Of a stretch of DNA of 20,113 nucleotides, positions 13,988-20,113 are shown piece after piece. Position 1 is the first letter of the stretch. Every line of letters starts with the position of its first letter. A program made the translations under genes and the position numbers. The DNA comes from a virus: positions 1-20,113 of the IMG/VR virus record IMGVR_UViG_3300025120_000755; one strand, 5' to 3'. The notes under the pieces were generated by a model that saw only the letters and a program-made list of their open reading frames with translations, was not told where the DNA came from and searched no databases.

Positions 13988-15300
13988 CGGTTAACAATAG
14001 GGCGTTATTTCAGAAGAAAAGTAGTCCCGTTAATATGCCTAGTTATTCGGACACAGCGGCACGAGATACGTTACGTACTGTAGGGGGAGTAGCACCAAAA
14101 GGTATTATGTCTTCTTCTCCAGAATTAATATTAGCGCAGCTTGGTCAGATTTTGCAGCCTAAAGGTCCGAGAACCAATGTTGTCCCAATGGGAGGACCTC
14201 CTCCTGCGGGATCAAGGCTTCCGCCTCCCGTTCCTGTCCCGGATATTGCGGGTACTGGAGCAATGCAGCGTGTTACCCCTAGACCTGCTGCATCAATGCC
14301 TAGACCTGCTGCATCAATGCCTATGCCCATGCCGCAAGGTAATCCCATGTCCGGTTCGTTGCAGAATAAGCCGGGGTTTCATGACGGAGGGCCAATAGGT
14401 CATAATCATGGAGACGATGCGTTACGGAGTATGCAAGCATCTATGAACACCCCCAAGGAGCCGACTTCTGGTGGGTTCATGGACAAAGCAAAAGGATTCA
14501 CGGACAAAGCAAAAAAAGTTTTTAACTTTAACCCTAATCGACGTTATGAGGAAAGTATTCCCAAAAACTTTAATGATTTGTTTAAATTAGGAGACAATCT
14601 AATAGTTAATGGTTTAGGCGGACCCGAAGTTCGTGGAAAAAGAAAAGAAAAACTAGATGCGATACGCAAAAAGGTTTTGGAAGCAAAGAAAAATCCACCC
14701 CCAAGGGAAGAGTTAGAGGCGGCTGCGTCTCAGGCTGCTCCGGGCACCCCTAAAGAAGTGTTAGCCGCCGCAGAAGTTGACGAATTGTTAAAAGTTATGG
14801 TAGGTGCAGAACTAGCAGCGGCAATGGCTAGTCCTGTTATTAACAGGCAAACAGGTGCTGTGGTTCGGGAGAGTGACGCTCAACGTATTGGGAACGCAGC
14901 GGTTAGAGCATCCAAGGCTAAACTTGCCGTTGAGATGGGCCGTGAGCAGAATGAGCTTGATCGTCAGAAATCCGAGGCGGTTGCTCGGATACAATCGACA
15001 AAAGGCACAGGTCTTAAACTAAAAGATCAACTGGATATTTTTGTTAAATTGTTTGGCGAAGTTAAACCGGATTTTGGCAATGATTCTGATAAAGCAATGG
15101 CGGAAATGAGGAGGTTGCATCCCATCTTAACAAAGACGTTTGAAGACTTTAGTGGGGGCAACGCGCCAAGCACCGGGCCAGTAAATAGTGTTGCCTCTCC
15201 AGAACAACAAGAAGCCTATGTGATTGAGTTTAAAAAACTTAACCCAGAAACTACCGCGACAGATGAACAAATCAAACTTGCCACCCCCTCAGACTATTAG
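13984..15300 (+). CDS. Proline-rich / helical probable internal virion protein
   Basis: This is a 438-residue protein in two parts. Residues 1-135 are low in structure and rich in Pro, Met, Gly and Ser, with a 7-residue tandem repeat (RPAASMP twice) and then FHDGGPIGHNHGDD (nt 14377 onward). Residues about 155-438 are strongly charged and helical, with Lys/Glu-rich stretches (RGKRKEKLDAIRKKVLEAKK) and Ala-rich helices. I do not recognise a named family. The HDGG-HNHGDD stretch resembles motifs found in other phage virion proteins and, with three His and several Asp, could bind a metal (inference). It overlaps the preceding gene by 4 bases and is separated from the giant gene by 9 bases holding AGGTGA. 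Confidence 0.7.
   Translation: MTVNNRALFQKKSSPVNMPSYSDTAARDTLRTVGGVAPKGIMSSSPELILAQLGQILQPKGPRTNVVPMGGPPPAGSRLPPPVPVPDIAGTGAMQRVTPRPAASMPRPAASMPMPMPQGNPMSGSLQNKPGFHDGGPIGHNHGDDALRSMQASMNTPKEPTSGGFMDKAKGFTDKAKKVFNFNPNRRYEESIPKNFNDLFKLGDNLIVNGLGGPEVRGKRKEKLDAIRKKVLEAKKNPPPREELEAAASQAAPGTPKEVLAAAEVDELLKVMVGAELAAAMASPVINRQTGAVVRESDAQRIGNAAVRASKAKLAVEMGREQNELDRQKSEAVARIQSTKGTGLKLKDQLDIFVKLFGEVKPDFGNDSDKAMAEMRRLHPILTKTFEDFSGGNAPSTGPVNSVASPEQQEAYVIEFKKLNPETTATDEQIKLATPSDY
14278..14319 (+). repeat. 21-bp exact tandem duplication inside the 13984 gene
   Basis: Two adjacent exact copies of a 21-base unit (14278-14298 and 14299-14319) encode PRPAASM twice. A degenerate third unit follows (PMPMPQ). It lies in the disordered proline-rich N-terminal part of the protein. 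Confidence 0.9.
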
Positions 15301-15309
15301 GTGATTTGA

Positions 15310-18300
15310 ATGGCTGAAGCTCCCCTTAAATCTTTACCAGAGGGTTCCATACTTCCGGGTCCAAGAAACAATTCTATTAAATCTTTACCAGAGGGTTCTA
15401 TACTTCCGGGTCCAAGGACCCAGCCTGAAGACGAAGACAAACGAAATGTTGTTGGAGACGTAGTTTTGGGCGCGGTCTATGGTCCTTTGTCCATGGTTCA
15501 AGGTTTGAATGAGTTAGGTGCCGCAGCGTTTGACAAAACATTTGGTACGGAAACAACAGATGATGTCACTGAGTTTTACGACTGGGCCTTGGATGCCATC
15601 AAACCAGAGACCGGGGCAGGAAAAGTAGCTTCTGTAGCCACAGAAATTGGTGCAAGTCTTGTTCCGTTTATAGGCTGGGCGAGTAGAGCTTCTCAAGTAG
15701 CACGAGCTACAAAGATGGGTATAGACGCTTCTAAAGTTGTAGCACCTGCAAAAAGCATTTTTGGCAAGTCCGCAGAAGCCTATGGCAAGTCCAAAGCAGG
15801 ACAGGCGTTGTTGGCTAACACCAGCAAAAGTCTCGGAGGTAGAACAGCACGGTCAGTAGGTGTTGGGGTTCCCATGGCGGGTTACACTGCGGGTGTGGAG
15901 TTTATGTTTAGCCCGGACGGACGGTCCACGCTTTCTGAGTCTGTTGGGTTTTTGCCTGATGCCTTACACACAGAAGTACATCGCGGAGATTTGGAGGACG
16001 ATAATGCAGGACGCATTTTACGAAACAAATTTAGACGAGGTGTTGAAGGTGGTGCGTTAAGCGTGGCTTTTGATTCTGCAATCATGGGTCTTACACAAGG
16101 AGCTAGAATAGCTGGAGGGATTACTCCTGTACACAAAACAGCTAAGTTTATTTCCGAACGAGCCGCATCTCTAGGCGGTGCCGTTGCAGCTAGTAGAGTT
16201 GGGCAAAGTGCTCCTGTTCAAAATGCAAAAGAATTTGCAACAAAATGGTTTACTCCGGACGGTGGTGCAGATCCTTTTCTTACAAAAACAATTAGGGACA
16301 TAAAGGATCGGGAAGACCTGATGCAGCGTAGGGCATTAGATATTATGGACGAGCTTCACTCAGCCTCGGATAACGTTCTCAAAAAAGGTAGTTTCTGGGA
16401 AAAAACTAAACCGCAGGCTGAAGAGTTCAAGCCTCGTCTTAATGCTTACTTACGCGGAGGTCATTCATTCCCCCGTAAAGTATTTCCTAATGATCCCAAC
16501 TCCGATGAAATTATAGACGCAACTATTTTTGCTAAAAAATACGGCAAGGAAGTTCGTGATGCAGCCGATAAGATGGTAGCTTTAAAATCTGAGTACGAGG
16601 ATCATATGATGAAGATGCTTGAGGATGCTCGTTCCTCGGCACCGGACGGATCTGACACCCAAAAATGGGCGAAAGAAGCTATAAGTATTATTAAACTAGC
16701 GGATGAGTCTTCCGAATCCTATATGCGCCAGTTGTATGAAGCACACGAAAATCCTTTAAAGTTTCTTCGTAACCTAGATTTTTCTAACGCTACTACAAAA
16801 AAACTATACAACGAGGCTACTGATCAAGTGTTTAAACACTTGAGAAACACAGACGAGTATAGTCCAAAATCGGGAAAGACAGATGTCGAGGTGTATGACA
16901 AAGCTCGTGGAGTTGTAAACGAGTCAATACATTTGCCTGCGGCCTCTATTCCCGGCGCAAACATGAACAAGGTTCTTTCTCTAGCAATTAAAGAATTTAA
17001 AAAAGCAAATACCATGGAGGGCACTGGTGGGCTTATTGCTCAAAGTACTCCAAAGGTATCTTTGGATGAATCTGTGTTAATAGAACGTAAGGAGATATTG
17101 CAAAAAACTCCTGCGCTAAAAGAGCTTATGGGTGAGATACAAGATCCCCTAGAGTCTTTCACTCGCACTATGTCGGACATGTCAAAAACCCTTTCAGCCC
17201 AGAAGTTTTACAACACATTATCTAAAGATAAGGGTCTTACAAAACTTTTAACACCTAAAACATTACAACAAATTGTGAATGGAGAGAAACCATCTATTGT
17301 TTTAGTTCCTAAAATTGAAGCCATACTTGCAGCTAGTAAAAAATCGGCTCAAGGCCAAGGCGTTAATAAAAAGAACTTAACACAAGAACAGTACGTCAAA
17401 CAATTTGCAGCAAGTGCTGAAGCTGCGGATAACGCCGGGGATATTACTACTAAGGTTTTTGACAACTTTGAAGCAAGTCGTGTAGCCAATCTTACCCCCG
17501 AAGATTATTTAAGGGAAGCTGAAGCAGGTCCTCAACAAAACACAACCTTTACCCTTGACCAATATAACCGTGATTTGGATAAACTCGGTAAAGGAGGCTT
17601 GGGCTATAGGCAACTTTCTGACGAGGATGCTAAAGAGTTATCTATGGCTGGCGGACCTAAGAACATATTGGGCGGCACTTATGGGGATTTGTCTGGAGCA
17701 TTCGTATCAGAAGAAGCCTACCGTGCGCTAAAAACTCCGCTCAATATTTCTCCTTTTAACGGCGTAGCCTCAGTGTTTCAGCAACTTAGAGCTTTCTCAC
17801 AAAAAATGGCTATTGTACCAAGCCCTGCCACACAGATTAGAAACATAATTGGTGGCATCTCAATGTTGTTCATGAACGGCAACTTGCAACGAAACCTTGA
17901 CATGGTAGAAACGTTTTCCTTGTTTACTCGCAGTCTTGATCAATTAGATGATGCAGGTTTAAAGAGGCAAGCTCAGATTCTAAACGCTACAGGCTTGAGA
18001 GACTCAAGTGTTATTTACAAATCTCTCAAGGAATATCAAGCGTTTGGTCGCCAGATAAACGCGGGGGAAAAGGTTGGCAAAGTATTGGACGGGATAGAGG
18101 ATCTCGTTCCGTTTATGCAAAAGTTTGAGAAGCTATACGCTAACTCAGATGCGTTTTTTAAAGCGGTTGCTTTTCGGGGAGAGTACAACAAACTAGCAAA
18201 TGCGTTTACCATGGGCGGTTTTGATATAGACGCCAAGATCAACCCTTTGATCTTAGATGAAATGCGTAAAGGTGGGTTACTTACTCGTTCATCTGGTCTG

Positions 18301-19941
18301 ACCACAGGTTTAACAGACCTAGAGTTGTTTGCTGCGGAGTTAGTCAAAGACACAATGCCTATGTATGACAGAGTTGCTCCAGCTATGCGGATTCTGGATC
18401 GGTTTCCGGTACTTGGTAATTTCACATCCTTCGCATCTGAGAACGTCCGTAATAGCTACAACATACTAGAACGAGGTATGAAGGAGCTTTCTTTTGAAAT
18501 TGGACCGGATGCTAGAGAAGAGCTAATTAAAAACCGTGTAGCAAGAGGCGAGGCACCGGAAGCTGTAGAAGCGGCATTAAAACAGTTTGAGGTTGGCATA
18601 CGATCTAATGGTTCTCAACGTCTGACTAACGCGATTGCTGGTGCCACCATTTATCCAAAGATGATTACTCAGTATTCTCGCAAAATGACAAATACAACGG
18701 ATGAGGAGAACCAAGGGTTACAGGATAGTGTGCAAGAATACGCGACTGGTGGAGATTTCTTAATTTTAAGCAACGATAAGAAAGGCAACATTGAGTATGT
18801 AGACCTTAATTACCACAATCCTTATGGCTACTTAGTGGCGGCGGGAACTTCTGCATTGCGTACTTACGACAAACAAGGTCGATTGGGCAAGGATGAAGCG
18901 TCACAGATTGCTAACACAGCTATGGACTTCTTGTCCAAGATCGCTGATCCGTTTGCCAGTGAAACACTGATCTTTGAAAGGCTTCGGAACTCACTGCCTA
19001 AAGAAATGCTTGTTGGCAGGGGTGGGATGACAGACACAGGAGCTAAAATCTGGAGAGATTCCGATTCCTTGGGAGATAAGATGGTGAAGGGCATGGCCCA
19101 CATTGTTGAAGGTGTTACGCCCCGGTATTTCCTAGAGATTGCCGAGGAGAAGGGTGGTCGTGTTCGTCCGGGCAAAGTGTATCGGTCCCTGACCGGAATG
19201 CCTGATGCCTCTGGCATAAAGGATTATGATCCGATTGAGGAGGGCGCGAGATTAATTACGGGTTTAACGACTATGGAATTAAATCTGAACAACACTTTTA
19301 ACTTTGCGGCCTCTGAGTATGCGTCTATTAGATCGGACGCCAAAGGTGCCTTTACTGGAATGTTAGATGATGCAGATCGAACAGCCGACGATATGGTTGA
19401 CGCTGCATCCCAGTACATACAAACGGCTATTAGGTTGCAGACAGAAATGTTTGGTAAGTATCAAGCTGCAATTAAAACAGGGGCGGACCCCAGAAAAATA
19501 CGTCAATCAATGACAAAGGATGCAAATCTCAGCGTGGACGAGGCTACCGCGATTATGCGTGGAGAGCTTTATATCAAGGGCGTTGCCCAAGACATGTTTA
19601 GAGACATACAAGAACGTCAACGTAGAAAAGAAGTCGAGCCTATGGCAGAGATTCCTGTGTTTAGAATACAGGAACTTGTTCGGGAGAACCTATACCGGAA
19701 GCTAGGTAGTGACGAGGGGTACGGAGCGTTTCAAGATATTCCATCTCCTACGTCCGTGTTGCCAGCAGGTTCTATACTTCCCCCACCTAGAATCGCTCCC
19801 GCTCCCGCTCCCGCTCCTGTTCTACCGACTGGTTCTATACTTCCTCCACCTAGAACCCCGGCCCCAACAGGGAAGGTTAGTCCGATACTGTTAGGTGGAG
19901 ACCCTGCAACAAAGGCACTAGCAGAACAGCTTGGTCGTTAG
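15310..19941 (+). CDS. Giant probable internal virion / DNA ejection protein
   Basis: This 1543-residue, mostly helical protein closes the structural operon. Its size and last position fit the large ejection protein of podoviruses (T7 gp16 or P22 gp16 role), which is packed in the head and enters the cell with the DNA. Two copies of an 11-residue motif open the protein (LPEGSILPGPR at residues 9-19 and 26-36), and two variants close it (LPAGSILPPPR at 1484-1494, LPTGSILPPPR at 1505-1515, joined by an APAPAPAP linker). Residues about 50-75 and 110-125 are hydrophobic and Gly/Ala-rich, possible membrane-active segments. The middle has a SPATQIRN motif (838-845) that I recall from large marine phage proteins. 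I see no convincing transglycosylase or protease active site. Its TAG stop overlaps the stop of the convergent polymerase gene. Confidence 0.75.
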   Translation: MAEAPLKSLPEGSILPGPRNNSIKSLPEGSILPGPRTQPEDEDKRNVVGDVVLGAVYGPLSMVQGLNELGAAAFDKTFGTETTDDVTEFYDWALDAIKPETGAGKVASVATEIGASLVPFIGWASRASQVARATKMGIDASKVVAPAKSIFGKSAEAYGKSKAGQALLANTSKSLGGRTARSVGVGVPMAGYTAGVEFMFSPDGRSTLSESVGFLPDALHTEVHRGDLEDDNAGRILRNKFRRGVEGGALSVAFDSAIMGLTQGARIAGGITPVHKTAKFISERAASLGGAVAASRVGQSAPVQNAKEFATKWFTPDGGADPFLTKTIRDIKDREDLMQRRALDIMDELHSASDNVLKKGSFWEKTKPQAEEFKPRLNAYLRGGHSFPRKVFPNDPNSDEIIDATIFAKKYGKEVRDAADKMVALKSEYEDHMMKMLEDARSSAPDGSDTQKWAKEAISIIKLADESSESYMRQLYEAHENPLKFLRNLDFSNATTKKLYNEATDQVFKHLRNTDEYSPKSGKTDVEVYDKARGVVNESIHLPAASIPGANMNKVLSLAIKEFKKANTMEGTGGLIAQSTPKVSLDESVLIERKEILQKTPALKELMGEIQDPLESFTRTMSDMSKTLSAQKFYNTLSKDKGLTKLLTPKTLQQIVNGEKPSIVLVPKIEAILAASKKSAQGQGVNKKNLTQEQYVKQFAASAEAADNAGDITTKVFDNFEASRVANLTPEDYLREAEAGPQQNTTFTLDQYNRDLDKLGKGGLGYRQLSDEDAKELSMAGGPKNILGGTYGDLSGAFVSEEAYRALKTPLNISPFNGVASVFQQLRAFSQKMAIVPSPATQIRNIIGGISMLFMNGNLQRNLDMVETFSLFTRSLDQLDDAGLKRQAQILNATGLRDSSVIYKSLKEYQAFGRQINAGEKVGKVLDGIEDLVPFMQKFEKLYANSDAFFKAVAFRGEYNKLANAFTMGGFDIDAKINPLILDEMRKGGLLTRSSGLTTGLTDLELFAAELVKDTMPMYDRVAPAMRILDRFPVLGNFTSFASENVRNSYNILERGMKELSFEIGPDAREELIKNRVARGEAPEAVEAALKQFEVGIRSNGSQRLTNAIAGATIYPKMITQYSRKMTNTTDEENQGLQDSVQEYATGGDFLILSNDKKGNIEYVDLNYHNPYGYLVAAGTSALRTYDKQGRLGKDEASQIANTAMDFLSKIADPFASETLIFERLRNSLPKEMLVGRGGMTDTGAKIWRDSDSLGDKMVKGMAHIVEGVTPRYFLEIAEEKGGRVRPGKVYRSLTGMPDASGIKDYDPIEEGARLITGLTTMELNLNNTFNFAASEYASIRSDAKGAFTGMLDDADRTADDMVDAASQYIQTAIRLQTEMFGKYQAAIKTGADPRKIRQSMTKDANLSVDEATAIMRGELYIKGVAQDMFRDIQERQRRKEVEPMAEIPVFRIQELVRENLYRKLGSDEGYGAFQDIPSPTSVLPAGSILPPPRIAPAPAPAPVLPTGSILPPPRTPAPTGKVSPILLGGDPATKALAEQLGR
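15326..15417 (+). repeat. N-terminal direct repeat (51-bp period) encoding LPEGSILPGPR twice
   Basis: Bases from about 15326 and 15377 repeat for about 41 positions with a single C/T difference, which is silent (TCC/TCT, Ser). They encode KSLPEGSILPGPR at residues 7-19 and 24-36. Near-identity at the DNA level indicates a recent duplication. Confidence 0.9.
19759..19854 (+). repeat. C-terminal motif pair (LPxGSILPPPR) with APAP linker
   Basis: Two motif copies (residues 1484-1494 and 1505-1515 of the giant protein, 63 bases apart) share GGTTCTATACTTCC with each other and nearly with the N-terminal copies. They are joined by a hexamer-type DNA repeat (GCTCCC units near 19795-19817) that encodes alternating Ala-Pro. 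Confidence 0.85.
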
Positions 19942-19969
19942 CCAACCTCGCCCCAGTCTGCACCAAGCT
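19928..19969. other. Inverted repeat across the convergent stop codons
   Basis: AGCTTGGT at 19928-19935 is an exact inverted copy of ACCAAGCT at 19962-19969, with a 26-base loop that contains both stop codons. Neither side has a T-run, so it is not a standard intrinsic terminator. It could weakly form a hairpin in both transcripts, or be chance. Confidence 0.25.
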
Positions 19970-20113
19970 CCTGATCCACCTTAGATGGAACCTTGAGCAC
20001 ATCGTTTAAACCGTTCTCCATAATGTCCTTGATCCGTGCAGCTTGCTCCTCGCTCTCCACAGAGAAGCACAGTTCGTCATGCACCGTGAGGATAGGCATC
20101 AGCCCCTCCGCGT
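19938..20113 (-). CDS. DNA polymerase I (family A), C-terminal 57 residues, truncated by window edge
   Basis: Read on the minus strand from 20111 to the TAA at 19940-19938, the frame gives 57 residues. They begin AEGLMPILTVHDELCFSVES and end VDQELGADWGEVG. The TVHDEL stretch is motif C of the palm of family A DNA polymerases, where the Asp of HDE is a catalytic metal-binding residue. The ending with a Val/Asp strand followed by G-x-x-W matches the usual C-terminus of PolI-type enzymes (VxVGxGxxW). Most of the gene lies outside the window. It marks the replication module, transcribed towards the structural operon. Its G+C by hand count is about 55% over 176 bases, higher than two sampled 60-base lines of the structural genes (45-48%), a weak comparison given the short length. 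The stop codons overlap: the shared bases are TTAG at 19938-19941. Confidence 0.88.
   Translation of the reverse strand, partial: AEGLMPILTVHDELCFSVESEEQAARIKDIMENGLNDVLKVPSKVDQELGADWGEVG

Noticed and set aside
15334-15417. LPxG motifs as sortase-type signals
   Set aside because: Sortase signals are LPxTG followed by a membrane helix and a basic tail at the C-terminus. Here the motif lacks that arrangement and also occurs at the N-terminus.
18036-18425. 129-residue minus-strand open frame within the giant gene
   Set aside because: The plus-strand frame is continuous and protein-like here; no recognisable domain on the minus strand.

Overview
This window looks like the virion-structure half of a lytic, short-tailed (podovirus-like) tailed-phage genome. 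It probably comes from a marine phage or an uncultured viral contig, with an alphaproteobacterium-type host such as SAR116, SAR11 or Roseobacter lineages. The phage assignment rests on the sequence: almost no non-coding DNA, a long single-strand run of head-tail, tail-fibre and ejection genes, and the last codons of a family A DNA polymerase on the opposite strand. The marine assignment and the host guess are inference from remembered resemblance to proteins of marine podoviruses and Mediterranean viral contigs. No integrase, repressor, lysis gene, tRNA, CRISPR or insertion sequence is visible.

Layout. (1) 2-626: the C-terminal end of an unidentified gene, then a small lysine-rich protein. 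(2) 631-3252: the head-tail connector region. It holds a gp4/adaptor-like protein (631), a protein with a degenerate zinc-ribbon N-terminus and a cupredoxin-like C-terminus (1305), an adaptor-like protein carrying an insert with one dockerin/EF-hand calcium loop (1949), and a small conserved unknown (2971). (3) 3254-9747: a cassette of probable tail-fibre, adhesin and other surface proteins. It includes a fibre N-terminal-type protein, a polyglycine-rich adhesin-like protein, a protein with two different tandem repeat arrays, a second fibre-like protein and a 719-residue predicted beta-propeller. (4) 9759-11657: a P22 gp10-like stabilisation or tail-hub protein. (5) 11654-12126: two small genes, one of them a 59-residue zinc-ribbon protein. 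(6) 12126-19941: four genes of probable internal or ejection proteins, ending in a 1543-residue protein with the same 11-residue motif twice at its N-terminus and twice at its C-terminus. (7) 19938-20113, minus strand: the end of DNA polymerase I, whose stop codon overlaps that of the 1543-residue gene.

The plus-strand genes are spaced by at most 12 bases or overlap by 1 or 4 bases (ATGA, TAATG). They therefore look like one translationally coupled late operon. Only about 69 bases between genes are non-coding, and I see no convincing internal promoter or intrinsic terminator. Gene order (connector, then receptor-binding cassette, then gp10-like hub, then ejection proteins) suggests that proteins of 631-2974 and 9759-11657 build the neck and tail tube, those of 3254-9747 decorate it and contact the host, and those of 12126-19941 are packed inside the head and leave with the DNA. 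These role assignments are by family resemblance and context, not proof.
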